The notes under the pieces were generated by a model, which was given only the letters and a program-made list of their open reading frames with translations, was not told where the DNA came from and made no database searches. A program made the position numbers and the translations under genes. Of a stretch of DNA of 64,000 bases, positions 1-11,950 are shown in pieces. Position 1 is the first letter of the stretch, and each line of letters opens with the position of its first letter. The stretch comes from Plantago ovata (Eukaryota; Streptophyta; Magnoliopsida; Lamiales; Plantaginaceae): positions 69,360,985-69,424,984 of the forward strand of contig CM051455.1 of the NCBI GenBank assembly GCA_028274465.1, in the 5' to 3' direction.

Positions 1-440
1 CTCAGTTTCATAGGCACGGGACAACCATTCGTATTCTAACATGTTTCATTACGTCGTCACTGACTAGGTCCAGGTAGAGAATGTTACGAGAGACTGTCTT
101 GTCTTGACATAAGTGCTTATGTGAATGTGTATGAGTCAATCGAGGCATTCTTCAACCTATATTCATGTTATGATTTGTATGGTTCTTGTTCATATGTTTC
201 TTGATAGATTTAATAGATTAGTTCATTTCATTTGGCATGAGACTCCATTTTTTGTGTTGCATTGTTTTTTGCATTAGAGTCTAGCTAAGTTGCTTGAGGA
301 CAAGCAAAGGTTCGGTTTGGGAAGTTTGATGAACGTGTATTTTACACTTTCATTTGAGTCTTTGTCACCTATTTTAGCTATCCTCTATGATAATTTAGCT
401 ATATTTTAGTGCATTTTATTAGAATAGTGACTTTTATTTT
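1..440 (+). mobile_element. Truncated 3' end of an Athila-like Gypsy element (Athila-0)
   Basis: Bases 1-326 match the non-coding 3' internal tail of the Athila-like elements further right (for example 22411-22742). They include the hairpin TTGCTTG-AGGA-CAAGCAA at 290-307 and a purine-rich tract just before the LTR. An LTR start (TGATGAACGTG) begins at 327 and follows the family consensus for only about 110 bp. It then meets the minus-strand SIRE-B pol fragment near 440. No TSD can be checked because the left end lies outside the window and the right end is broken. The LTR fragment also lacks about 15 bp after its GAATAGTG. The exact breakpoint is uncertain by a few bases. Confidence 0.85.
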
Positions 441-1257
441 AGCTTATGACTTTTAGCTTTTCATTTTTCATGACTTCAAGCTTATTCAGCAAGTTAGGTA
501 TTTCAGTCCTCATTTCAGACTTGTGTTTGATAAATACTACCCAAGTGAATCTTGAATAGTCATCTACCACCACCAGACCATACTTCTTACCAGCATAGCT
601 TGTTGAAGAAGATTCAAACAAGTCCATGTGCAAGAGTTGTAAAGGTTTTGTAGTTGACGGTACTGCCTTGTTCTTGAAAGAAGATTTGGTTTGCTTTCCT
701 TGCTGACATGCATTGCAAACACCATCCTTCTTAAAAGTAACCTTAGGTAATCCAACTACAAGTGTCTTTTTAGACAGCTTATTCAGCGTCTTGAAGTTTA
801 GGTGAGTTATTCGTTTATGCCATAACCATGCTTTTTCAGCAAGGCAATCATGATCTGAGACAAGGCATTTTTCAACGATTGCTGAAGACCAATCTACAGT
901 ATAAAGACCTCCTGATCTTCTAGCAACCATAATAACCTTCTTTGTCTCAAAGTCTATAAGTTTACATTCATCACTTTTTATTTTGATGAAGTAACCTTTA
1001 TCAGCGAATTGACTCATGCTGAAAAGGTTAAACTTAAAATATTTGACATAAAGAACTCCCGAAATGGTAATGCATCCTAACTTCACGTCACCATAACCTT
1101 AGTAGAACTAAAGCCTCCACTAGCAAACCTTATTGTTGGACCTTTAGACCACCGTCTATAGTTTATAAGGTTTTTCTTGTTGCCCGTCATGTGCTTTCCA
1201 CAACCACTGTCAAAGTGCCAAATTGATTGTTTGTCTCTGTGGCTGAAGTCTGCACAA
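441..1257 (-). pseudogene. SIRE-B pol fragment: protease region to integrase N-terminus
   Basis: The minus strand from about 1086 to 441 encodes a GAG-pre-integrase/integrase start nearly identical to that of SIRE-D: the zinc-binding pattern WHKR..H..NACQQGK, then the first catalytic aspartate context [10 protein letters not shown] and [14 protein letters not shown]. Upstream, to 1257, the protease part is recognisable at DNA level but frame-broken relative to SIRE-D. The reading ends near 441 in the middle of the integrase core, before the second Asp and the Glu of the DDE triad, so it cannot encode a working integrase. An AG-ended segment like that at the SIRE-D gag-pol junction is also present upstream. 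Confidence 0.88.
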
Positions 1258-2427
1258 TCAAGAGCAAAACAAGTTAATTATCCAATATTGAATGTCCATT
1301 AACATGTTCAAGAAAGCGTCCAGTGGAAACCCAAGTCTTGAGTTTTTCAACTTTGACTTGTTTTCTACTTGTTGAGGAACTAGAGGGCTTAGAACCGAAA
1401 GACTTTTGATCGTTGCTAATCAAGTCCACTTTCTTATGTGGTGTCTTGCTTGGTTGACCCTTTTTCTGAACATACTTTTCATTAAGTTCTTCTCTGGAAA
1501 GGTTCCTTCTAGTCCTAGCATTTTCAGTTTTGTCAGAACTTTTAGGCTTGGTTTTGTTTATCTCTTTTAAGTATCTTTGTTGACTTTGCTTATACTCATG
1601 AAAGAGTTGACTTTGATTGGTTTTGCATCCAAGTCCACTTTTTAGAGAATGCTGAGCTTTTGTCTCAGCAACCTTACTTGATTCAGGTTTGTCAGCAAAG
1701 GTCTTCTGATTACTTTTAGTAATCTTCCCTTTTGTCTTAACAAATTGCTTTTCAGCAACTTGTTTGGCGGAATGCTTTACAACATCCTTTTTCTTAACAG
1801 TTTGCTTTTGAGCAACCTGTTTTCCTGTTAAAGTCTTGTTACTTTGAGTAGCAACAACGGGCTTTATGGTCGTAGGTACTTGATTGCATATTTCAGCAAC
1901 CTTAGATTGACCAATCTGATAGAGTTCTGATTGACCACTATCAGTTGCACGAACAAAGGTGATTGGTGATTTTTATTTACTCAAGATTATTACATCATCA
2001 TTCATGCGTTGCACCTAAACCTTCTTTCTGAGATGGGTCTCTCAGATAAGAGTTTAGTTCAGTCAGCGTGTTACTCGCATCAGCATAAGATTTGAAATTG
2101 ATTTTCATCTTTTTCATTTCTTGTATTTCAGCAAGTAACTTTAGAATTGAGGACTGATACTCTTCCAATTCTATTGCCATTTGAGAATTCTTCTGTGTAG
2201 CTTCAGCAATTAACTTCTTGAGATGCAATATTTCAGCATCCTTCTTTTCTGACTCATCTCTCAGCAAAACATACTTTTCAGTAGTTTGTTTAGTCAGAGT
2301 TTCAGCATTCTGTAGTTTCTCTTGCTGTTTGGTCAGAGTTTTCTCAAATTTATCGATTTCTCCTTGAATTCTATCAAGGTCAATATCATCTTCACTTTCT
2401 GAATCAGAGTCAGAGGTAGGACAATTT
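1258..2427 (-). pseudogene. SIRE-B gag, C-terminal half
   Basis: This is the distal part of SIRE-B gag, separated from its N-terminal half (26718-27987) by Angela-A. It covers the coiled-coil region (roughly 2267-1998, with [10 protein letters not shown] and [10 protein letters not shown]) and a lysine-rich tail corresponding to the SIRE-D gag C-terminus. A frameshift near 1995, followed by stops, separates coiled coil and tail. The tail otherwise keeps recognisable [13 protein letters not shown] and TRRNL blocks. It ends in the same ILDN-stop context as SIRE-D, just before the gag-pol junction. Confidence 0.87.
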
Positions 2428-4525
2428 TGATAGTGTATATGTCCTAGAGACAGTCTTTATTAAGGGCATACAACCCTTATTAAGGGCATATATGTACTAT
2501 TACACAAGTCAACGTAATATAATATATGTTTGTTGTTTAACTATTGAGTATCGCTTCTTTAATATTTATATTACACCAGGCATACAACATGTCATATCTC
2601 TATTCCTGTCTGTATTGATATCAAACATGTCCCCTCGGATAGATGACCGATCACACAGATAGTGGGAGCTATGTGAGTTATCATCTATCCCAAACTCTCC
2701 CTAGTCGAGGTTCATATCGGATGTAGGGGTCTGAATGAACCAGGTGAGACTAGTATGCGTGGAGGTTATACTTGTTAGAGAAAGTGTGAGCCGATCCCAC
2801 GGCCACGGAACGGATTGTTAGAAAATCTAGAAACGTCCCCATAACTTCGCATAGTTGTTCGAAGGGTGATTACCGAACAATGGAAGTACCCACCGGAAAC
2901 TCCCATCGATGTATACTCTACACCGAAGTGTCTATGTGAACCGGAAAGTTGTCGAAGTGATGCCAGTCGTCCTTCGGATTTACAGGACTTTATCATCACA
3001 TTTGTTGCCCCATATCCTTGGTGGACCCGTCGATGTCAGCTCTGAATAAGCAGTTGACCCAAGACACGATCCAGGATTATGGCTACATACAAATGGGGGT
3101 GATAAGTGATTCTGTGAAGGATTCATCTCTCACGTGTAGCACAGGAGAGCACTGCTCATAGTCGTTCATTGTTTTGATTGGTTAAACCGCTGGCCAGCGT
3201 ATCAATATTATTATGATAGTCATAATATATATTGGATTGACCAAGCAACTCACTGAAGACGCCCGTGGATGTATTATTGGGATAGACACATCATCGATCC
3301 TAGATGCATTCGAGTCAGTCAGATGAAGGGACGTTACCATCGTCGCGTTGAGCGCAACAGATTTCACAACGAAAGGGTTTGCTTTGAGAAACCTCTCAAA
3401 CGTCCTCATGTATTAATATTGCAAATGGAACCGTCTAGGAATTCCATGTTACCTAGTGTAGGACTTGCTTAATACAATGAGGCCCTATGGGTCACACTAT
3501 GTGGTGATTCAACTTATTCAAATGTCCTTGAAGATGGAATCGCAATTAATTTAGAATTAATTGTGATTGATGAATTATAATTGATTTGGAATTAATTATA
3601 ATTATTTGTGGCTCAATTAATGATTTGGATTGATTGATTAATTGTATTTTACGTAAATACAATTAAAGATTATATTTTTGAAATATAATAGAGGTTTGAT
3701 TTGAAAGGATATATTAATTTAGAATTAATATATGCACATGGGCAAAATCTACTTAGAGTTTGAATTGCCTTCGAATTATAAGTGGGTCCCAAAATTGGGA
3801 CCCACATACCCCCTTTGGCCGGCCGCGTGTAGTAGTAGTATGGGAGGGAGTTTCGACTCCTTCCCATATTAGAAGTCAAGGGTTAAGTTAGATTTTCCTA
3901 ATTGAGTTCTAACTTAATTGCGAATGAATCTAGACTTAAATTGGTTTCCTTGTGCAATAAGAATTAGAGTTCTTATTCGTTTATGAAGTCTAAAAGAATC
4001 TTCTTTAGACTTCTATTGACTACTATATAAGTAGGTCATTAGAGAGCTTTTTCAATACCAAATTCTTAGAGAATTATTCTACCTTTATTAGAGAAAATAA
4101 AAAGTTGTCCCCTACCTCTATACCCTAGCCGCGCGCGCCACTCTCCACCGGAGGAAAATCGCCGCCCCATCTTCTTGGCCACATAAAGAATATCCTAGCA
4201 TTCTTTCCGATAAGTTGTGCACCCGTGGATACCAAGGTTGAGGTTCAAAGAGATGGAAACTAACTTTTATTGTCTTGCAGATAATCAAAGTATTGCCGAT
4301 ATATTCGACTTCGACGAAGGAGAAGATTCACCGGACTATTACAAAGACTTCATCGATTGGCATATCGATTCAATACCTATTCTTGTGTTTTGGAGTATTG
4401 TAAGGCTTCTGATTAATGTGTTTATTATATACGTTATATGCATGATCAACTAACCTGCATGTTAAGAACCAAGTTTGAAATTCCGCTGCGTACCCTAGGG
4501 GTAACTCTGACCATATTTTCTTACA
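2428..4525 (+). repeat. Angela-A 5' LTR
   Basis: This 2,098-bp LTR begins TGATAGTGTATATG and ends TTCTTACA, one base before the primer-binding site. It is repeated as the 3' LTR in two parts, 10172-11950 and 26383-26717. It contains the TATA box at 4024 and a C-terminal region with short open frames but no convincing gene. Confidence 0.95.
4024..4030 (+). promoter_or_regulatory. TATA box of Angela-A LTR
   Basis: TATATAA in the context CTACTATATAAGTAGG lies about 500 bp before the LTR end. The same motif recurs in the 3' LTR near 11780. The position fits the U3/R boundary of a Copia LTR. The transcription start itself is inferred. Confidence 0.6.
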
Positions 4526-4526
4526 G

Positions 4527-4540
4527 TGGTATCAGAGCCA
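4527..4540 (+). other. Primer-binding site, initiator tRNA-Met (Angela-A)
   Basis: TGGTATCAGAGCCA, one base after the LTR end, is complementary to the 3' end of plant initiator tRNA-Met, the usual Copia primer. Confidence 0.93.
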
Positions 4541-4575
4541 GGTTAATTGATTATGTATATACGTATATATGTTAT

Positions 4576-4640
4576 GTGATGCAATTGATTCTATGTGGAT
4601 GCAATTGATTCTATGATTATGTGGATGCAATTGATTCTAT
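4576..4640 (+). repeat. Three tandem copies of an about 20-bp unit in the Angela-A leader
   Basis: GATGCAATTGATTCTAT occurs three times (about 4576, 4596 and 4621), each preceded by GTG. The middle spacing is extended by a few bases. It lies just downstream of the primer site. Confidence 0.85.
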
Positions 4641-4764
4641 GATTAATTCGATTTTCGAAAGTTTGTTTTTATATAAATTTAGAATTTATATTTTTCAAAA
4701 AAAATAAAAAAAATTTATATATAAACTATATATATATTTATTTAATTTTTCCGCAGGCGCCCTA

Positions 4765-4789
4765 GGGGACGGGATTCGATCCCGTCCCC
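4765..4789 (+). other. Perfect 11-bp palindrome/hairpin in the Angela-A leader
   Basis: GGGGACGGGAT (4765-4775), a three-base loop TCG, then ATCCCGTCCCC (4779-4789). This GC-rich stem stands out in a very AT-rich leader. By position, between primer site and gag, it could be a packaging or dimerisation structure. The function is inferred. Confidence 0.7.
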
Positions 4790-5278
4790 GTATATTATTA
4801 TATATATTTATTTAATTTTTCCGGGTTGGACCCAAAATCGAATTTTTGGAAATTTTGATATTTAGAATATAAATATGATTTAATTGTAATTATTATTAAC
4901 TAGAGGGGTTAAATTTAATTAGTATTAAGTTGAGGGGATTATTTTTTATTTATCAATTTATTGTTTATGACAAATAAGTCTTTCTACTTTTGAATTTTGA
5001 ATTTAACACCTCTAAGGTTTGGAAAATTACAATTGAGTCTTTCGGGTTTTCGGAAATTGCTACCAGGTCAATAGAATTTTCGATTTTTCAATCTAGTCCA
5101 AATTTTCAATTTTTCATAGAGATTATAAGTATAGGATTATAATTTTCATAATGAAATTATGAAGTCATTTGACATCCACATAGGCTACTACTTGTTTGTT
5201 TGCTCGATATGCTATTGTTTGACAATGCATGTTTAAATACCACGTATTTTACTTTCCGTTCGACCGCTATGCATGCGA

Positions 5279-5390
5279 GGGTAGATGGCGCCCATTATGT
5301 GCTTGACCGCGTTTAGAACTAGAATGGATAGGCGGCACCCATTACATGTAGACCGCTCATGCATGATGGGTAGGCGACGCCCTTATTTGT
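5279..5390 (+). repeat. Three degenerate GGTAGGCGRCGCCC-like repeats in the Angela-A leader
   Basis: Related words GGTAGATGGCGCCCAT (about 5280), GGATAGGCGGCACCCAT (about 5326) and GGGTAGGCGACGCCC (about 5368) lie about 45 bp apart in the leader before gag. They may be remnants of a tandem array. The rest of 4790-5946 shows no coding potential that I trust. Confidence 0.6.
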
Positions 5391-5946
5391 TTGTAGATGA
5401 CTGATAACAACCCTCAAGCTACAAGCCCCAACCAATATAAGTGCAGAAATATGTATACGTATGTGTTTCTGAGATGCTTTCCATGGGGTGCTTTAATTCT
5501 GAACTTTCATTGTGTTTCCCTGTATTGGCGACCTCGTCTTGCAGACTCGCAGTGATCGTCAGATTAGAGTAAGCCTATGGTTATAACTTACTGCATATTG
5601 TATCTAGCGACCTCGATAGGTACAATATGTAGAGCGTATGGTTAAATTAGATTTAACACCCAAGAGTTGCGTTACGCAATTGGATAGTCCTACCGGTCAT
5701 ATTATGTTATGCGACCAGCCCCCGTTGGAGTATAGCATAGTACGGATTTGGATCTTGGCCACTACGGTAACTTGTTGGACATTACCCGTATGTTTGTTTT
5801 TGGGGGCAATCATATGTGAAAATAGTGGAAGCTAAACAGCTAAAGGACCTTGTTGTTTAGTTATGTTGACTGTGTATTTAGAAATAGTATTTCAATAGTT
5901 GATTTATTATTTTCGTTCTATATTATTTCTTCTTAGGAAAACCGAA

Positions 5947-7117
5947 ATGGCGAGTATCTCGCTCCGTGCTATCTTAGAGAAGCAAGTTTTGACTGGACCA
6001 AACTTCCTAGATTGGATCAGGAATATTCGTTTGGTGCTGAGGTACGAAAAGATTGAGTACGTCTTGGACGAGGCTATTCCCGTGTGTCCCGAGAATCAGA
6101 CTGCCGATGTTGCTGCTTGGAATCAAGCGAACAAGACAAAGGCTGATAAGCATCAAGAGGATGCTAAATCCGCGTAGACAACATGAAAGCATGTTGCCGT
6201 ATGAGATGCTCAAGCATCATGAGTCGCTCTTTAAGACGACAGCCAGAAGTGTTGAATTTGATTTGATCAAAGAGATACACAAATGCAAGCTCAATGAAGG
6301 AGGGAACATGTCTGAACATGTTCTCAAAATGATTGGTCTCTTTGAGAAGCTTGTCGATGCCGGTGTCAAGCTGGAGAATAAGATCATGGTGGTCTTTGTC
6401 CTTCAATCATTGTCGAGTTCGTATTCGCAGTTCATCATTAACTACACCATGAATGCGAAAGACGTTACACTGCCCGAGCTCCATAATCTGCTGAAGGCAT
6501 ATGATCAAACTCTTCCGAAGAAGGAGAAATCGATCATGTATGTTGGGCTACCATCAAACCCAAACCCGAGAAACAAAGGTGCTAAGGGTAAGGGAAAGTC
6601 GGGAGCCAAGGCTAACACTTCGAGTGATAGGTCTAAGCGTCTGAACCAGAGAAAGAAGTTCAAGAGGAGCGGAATGGTACGCACAGATGAATGTCTTTTC
6701 TGTAAGCAGAAAGGGCATTGGAAGAAAGATTGCCCTAAGCTAAGGGCAGATCAAGCTAAGAAGCCGCCGGCTTCTAGCTCAGGTATGTTTGTTATTGAAA
6801 TGAACATGACTACTTTTGACTCTAATGGTTGGGTATTAGATACAACTTGTGGCTCACACATTTGTAATAATGTGCAAGGGCTAATTGAACACAAGCTAGT
6901 CAAGCAAGGTGAAATCGACTTGCATGTTGGGAACGACAATCCGGTTGAAGCCAAACGCGTTGGACGCTGCAAGATGGATTTACCATCAGGACAATGTTTA
7001 GAACTTGATAACATTTATTTTGTTCCATCCATTGTCATTAATATTATTTACATTCCATTGTTGGACAATTTTTGTTTTTCATTTCGTTTTGCTAATATAC
7101 TTGTTATTTTTCGCTAA
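5947..7117 (+). pseudogene. Angela-A gag and protease (frame-broken)
   Basis: The start ATG at 5947 (MASISLRAILEKQ) is typical of Angela-type Gag. The first frame ends at a TAG at 6175. The rest of Gag continues in another frame from about 6178, consistent with a deletion that also removed part of the capsid region. A CCHC zinc knuckle, CLFCKQKGHWKKDC, is encoded at about 6693-6734. The protease follows with the motif WVLDTTCGSHIC, where the expected catalytic D-T-G is D-T-T, so the glycine is lost. The frame runs to a TAA at 7115. Gag packages the RNA and protease matures the polyprotein, but neither can be made intact here. Confidence 0.88.
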
Positions 7118-7146
7118 ATGACCAGTATTATGGAAAGGATCGCTTA

Positions 7147-8061
7147 GTGAATGGTTTATGTATTTTGCAAAGTAGTCTACCTTTATTTCAAATACATAAC
7201 AAACAACCGTCTTCAAGTAGGAAGAATAATCCATCTTATCTATGGCATTGTCGGCTAGGCCATATCAATGAAACACGGATTCAAAGACTAAGGAAGTTGG
7301 ACTACTTAGAACCATTTGATTTCGAATCATATGGTACATGCGAATCATGTGTTAAGGATAAGATGACTAACAAACCCTTTGTTGGACGAGGTGTTCGTGC
7401 CACTCGCTGCTTAGAGCTCATACATACCGATGTATGTGGACCTTTTAAAGTCCAAGCAAGTGGCGGTTATCCTTACTTCGTTACCTTTACTGACGATTTC
7501 TCAAGGTATGGATATATTTATCTTATGAAGAATAAATCTGGGACCTTTGGGAAATTCAAGGAGTTTAGGAATGAGGTCGAGAATGAATTGAACCTAAGGA
7601 TAGTCACTCTTCGATCAGATCGAGGGGGTGAATACCTTAGTGAAGAATTTATCGACTACTTGAAGGAAAATGGAATTCAATCGCAATGGACCCCTCCTGG
7701 AACACCACAATTAAATGGTGTGTCTGAGAGAAGGAATCGAACCCTGTTAGACATGGTAAGATCAATGATTGGATTCTCGACTCTTCCGAAATATCTATGG
7801 GGATATGCGCTACAAACTGCAATCTACATTCTGAACCGTGTACCATCTAAATCAGTGGAGAAAACTCCTTATGAGTTATGGAAAGGAAAGAAGCCCTCAC
7901 TGGGCTACCTTAGACCTTGGGGCTGTCCTGCGATAGTCAAATTGTATCTCACTGATAAGTTAGATGCCAAGGGTGTCAAAGTTTATTTCATATGCTATCC
8001 TCTTCAGACGAGAGGCTATGAATTCTATCATGCTGAAGATCACAAGGTGATAGTATCTTGA
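7147..8061 (+). pseudogene. Angela-A integrase
   Basis: The frame encodes the GAG-pre-integrase zinc finger ([10 protein letters not shown]... CESCVKDK) and the integrase core with all three catalytic contexts visible: [10 protein letters not shown] (Asp), [12 protein letters not shown] (Asp) and [11 protein letters not shown] (Glu). It inserts element cDNA into host DNA, producing the 5-bp TSDs seen here. It is disconnected from the protease by stops near 7115-7146, and from RT by a TGA at 8059. The ATG at 7147 is simply the first after the break and is not a natural start. Confidence 0.9.
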
Positions 8062-10157
8062 AACGTCAAGTTTTTAGAAGCAGAATACCTCGAAGAAGAG
8101 AGGTTAGATGATATGATAGAACTTGAAGAAATTCAAGACTTTGACACGCGTGAACATGAGTTCTCTAAATCTTCTGATTTGTACTCAAGTTCAGTGGGAG
8201 CTTTCGTAGCAGACAAGGGTAATGATATGACACTTGCTAGGCATGTCATAGTCAGTGGGAGTCCTGTGATTAGATCAACAGTTGAAACCACACCAATAGA
8301 ACCCGTTGTCAATCAACCTGTGCAACAAGTTGCACAAGAGCAGCCTCCCGCTAGGAACAGGGTCGTAGCACGCGATCGACTGCATCAGTGCCCACTGATA
8401 ATGTTCGTGTTACACGAAGCCAGAAAAGAAAAGCACCAGAAACACCGACAGAAGAACCAGTTGAGCTTCGTAGGGCGAAGAGGATCCCAAAAGGACCTCA
8501 GAAGCAAAGCCTTATGATAGAAGACATCAGTGAACTTGATGTTGGCTTATCAGATCGGGAAGACCCCGAGACCTACAAAGAGGCAATAAATGATATTGAC
8601 TGAGACAGATGGCAAGAGGCCATGAAATTGGAAATAGACTCCATGTACCTGAACCAAGTTTGGAGCTTGGTAGACTTGCCCCAAGGGGTTAGACCTATTG
8701 GGTGCAAATGGGTCTTTAAACGAAAGACAGATGCCGATGGCAAGGTACAAACGCACAAGGCTAGACTTGTGGCGAAGGGCTACACACAAAGGTATGGCAT
8801 CGATTATGATGAAACCTTTTCACCGGTAGCAAAGTTGAAGTCTATTTGAATTCTACTTGCGATAGCTGCCTACTATGATTATGAGATCTGGCAGATGGAT
8901 GTAAAGACTGCCTTTCTCAATGGCAACCTTGAGGAAGAGGTCTATATGGTACAGGCGGAAGGTTTTATTAGTAAAACCAGGCCAACTGTTGTATGCAAAT
9001 TACAGAGATCCATCTATGGGCTAAAGCATGTGTCTAGGAGCTGGAATATCCGATTTGACGAAGCTGTCAAATCGTTTGACTTCGTCAAATCGTTTGACTT
9101 CGTCAGAAGCGTAGAAGATCCCTGTGTCAACACTAGGCACAGCGACAAGGGAGTCGTTTTCATGATCATTTATGTTGATGACATTTTGATCATGGGAAAC
9201 AATGTCTCTATGCTAGAAGAGACTAAAGTTTGGTTATCAAGTACCTTCTCAATGAAGGACTTGGGTGAAGCGGACTACATCCTAGGGATAAAGATCTATA
9301 GAAATAGGTCCAAGAGGATGTTAGGATTGACACAGTCCACCTACATCGACAAAATACGGAAGCGTTATAAGATGGACGACTCAAAGAGAGGCTTTCTCCC
9401 AGCTAGGCATGGGATCGTGCTATCAGTTAAGGATAGTCCTAAAACTGATGAAGAAAGAAAGGCAATGAGTCGTGTGCCCTATGCTTCGGCAGTAGGGTCT
9501 ATTATGTATGCGATGAATTGCACAAGGCCAGATGTGGCATATGCGCTTAGTGTCACTTGTCGACACCAACAGAATCCAGGAGTACCTCACTGGACTGCTG
9601 TAAAGAACATTCTTAAGTACCTTCAACGGACTAAGGAAATGTTCTTGGTGTTTGGTGGAGAACCAGAATTAAAGATGTCTGGTTATGTCGACGCTGGATT
9701 TGAATCAGATCCTAATGACTTTAAGTCACAGATAGGATACGTATTCAAATTGAACGGAGGAGCTATCTGTTGGAAGAGTTCTAAGCAAGCCATGATTGCT
9801 GACTCAGCCACAGAAGCCGATTACATTGCTGCATCAGAAGCATCGAAAGAAGTTGTCTGGATTTCAGACTTCTTGAAGGAATTGAGGGTTGTTCCTGCTC
9901 CAAGTCCAATAACGATTTATTGTGACAACACGGGCGCCGTCGCTCAAGCCAAGGATCCTAGATCTACAAACAAGAACAAACATGTACTTAGAAAGTATCA
10001 CGTTATACGTGAGATTATTGATAGAGGAGAAGTTAGTATAGAACGTGTCTCAACCACGGACAACGTGACAGATCCTTTCACCAAGGTCTTATCAGTGGAT
10101 GCCCACTTAAGACATTATGTTAATCTAGGTATTAAGCATAAAGGTGACTGGCTCTAG
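8062..10157 (+). pseudogene. Angela-A reverse transcriptase and RNase H
   Basis: A linker with a frameshift near 8390 is followed by [33 protein letters not shown] and the catalytic FMIIYVDDILIMG. RNase H follows with SATEADYIAASEA, IYCDNTGAVAQ and the C-terminal DPFTKVL motif. Two in-frame TGA codons (8601 and 8847) interrupt the otherwise open reading. A perfect 18-bp tandem duplication (9066-9083 and 9084-9101) duplicates six residues (SFDFVK) between the FLNG and YVDD motifs, which would be unusual in a working enzyme. It ends at TAG 10155, just before the polypurine tract. Confidence 0.9.
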
Positions 10158-10160
10158 TCC

Positions 10161-10171
10161 AAGTGGGAGAT
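10161..10171 (+). other. Polypurine tract of Angela-A
   Basis: AAGTGGGAGAT immediately precedes the 3' LTR start (TGATAGTG). This is the expected plus-strand DNA priming site. Confidence 0.9.
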
Positions 10172-11950
10172 TGATAGTGTATATGTCCTAGAGACAGTCT
10201 TTATTAAGGGCATACAGCCCTTATTAAGGGCATATATGTACTATTACACAGGTCAACGTAATATAATATATGTTTGTTTGTTTGACTATTGAGTATCGCT
10301 TTCATATTTATATTACACCAGACATACAGCATGTCATATCTCTATTTCTGTCTTTATTGATATCAAACATGTCCCCTCGTATAGATGACCGATCACACAG
10401 ATAGTGGGAGCTATGTGAGTTATCATCTATCCCAAACTCTCCCTAGTCGAGGTTCATCTCGGATGTAGGGGTATGAATGAACCAGGTGAGACTAGTATGC
10501 GTGGAGGTTATACTTGTTAGAGAAAGTGTGAGCCGATCCCACGGCCACGGAACGGATTATTAGAAAATCTAGAAACGTTCCCATAACTCCGCATAGTTGT
10601 TCGAAGGGTGATTACCGAACAATGGAAGTACCCACCGGAAACTCCCATCGATGTATACTCTACACCGAAGTGTCTATGGGAACCGAAAAGTTGTCGAAGT
10701 GATGTCAGTCGTCCTTTGGACTTACAGGACTTTATCATCACATTTGTTGCCCCATATCCTTGGTGGACCCGTCGATGTCAGCTCTGAATAAGCAGTTGAC
10801 CCAAGACACGATCCATGATTATGGCTACATACAAATGGGGGTGATAAGTGATTCCGTGAAGGATTCATCTCTCACGTGTAGCACAGGAGAGCACTGCTCA
10901 TAGTTGTTCATAGTTGTGATTGGTTAAACCGCTGGCCAGCGTATCAATATTATTATGATAGTCATAATAGATATTGGATTCACCAAGCAACTCACTGAAG
11001 ACGCCCGTGGATGTATTATTGGATAGACACATCATCGATCCTAGATGCATTCGAGCCAGTCAGATGAAGGGATGTTACCATCGCCGCGTTGAGCGCAACA
11101 GATTTCACAACGAAAGGGTTTGCTTTGAGAAACCTGTCAAACGTCCTCATGTATTAATATTGCAAATGGAACCGTCTAGGAATTCCATGTTGCCTAGTGT
11201 AGCACTTGCTTAATACAATGAGGCCCTATGGGTCACACTATGTGGTGATTCAGCTTATCCGAATATCCTTGAAGATGGAATCGCAATTAATTTAGAATTA
11301 ATTGTGATTGATGAATTATAATTGATTTGGAATTAATTATAATTATTTGTGGCTCAATTAATGATTTAGAATTATTAATTGAATTGATTGATTAATTGTA
11401 TTTTATGTAAATACAATTAAAGATTATATTTTAGAAATATAATAGAGGTTTGATTTGAAAGGATATATTAATTTAGAATTAACATATGCACATGGGCAAA
11501 ATCTACTTAGAGTTTGAATTGCCTTCAATTATAAGTGGGTCCCAATCAAAATTGGGACCCACATACCCCCCTTGGACGGCCGCGTGTAGTACTAGTATGG
11601 GAGGGAGTTTCGACTCCTTCCCATATTAGAAGTCAAGGGTTAAGTTAGATTTTCCTAATTGAGTTCTAACTTAATAGGGAATGAATCTAGACTTAAATTG
11701 GTTTCCTTATGCAATAAGAATTAGAGTTCTTATTCCTTTATGAAGTCTAAAAGAATCTTCTTTAGGCTTCTATTGACTACTATATAAGTAGGTCATTAGA
11801 GAGCTTTTTCAATACCGAATTCTTAGAGAATTATTCTACCTTTCTTAGAGAAAATAAAAAGCTCTCCCCTAGCTCTATACCCTAGCCGCGCGCGCCACTC
11901 TTTACCGGAAGAAAATCGCCGCCCATCTTCTTGGCCACATAAAGAATATC
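10172..11950 (+). repeat. Angela-A 3' LTR, left part
   Basis: It repeats the 5' LTR from its first base, with scattered substitutions and a few small indels, up to CACATAAAGAATATC. There Athila-1 is inserted, and the remaining 335 bp reappear at 26383. ATATC is present at both sides of the insertion. Confidence 0.95.

Noticed and set aside
3182-3472. Overlapping small ORFs on both strands in the Angela-A 5' LTR
   Set aside because: No domain, not preserved cleanly in the 3' LTR, and located in the LTR promoter half.
4217-4453. 78-codon ORF in the Angela-A LTR with a hydrophobic C-terminus, repeated at 26431-26646
   Set aside because: It is duplicated only because LTRs are duplicated. The differences between the copies I compared are mainly amino-acid-changing, which argues against selection on a protein.
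4765-4789. tRNA gene fragment (T-arm-like hairpin)
   Set aside because: No acceptor, D or anticodon arms nearby; only the arm-like palindrome is present.
6007-6406. Minus-strand ORFs opposite Angela-A gag
   Set aside because: Shadows of the sense gag frame, without homology or conserved motifs.
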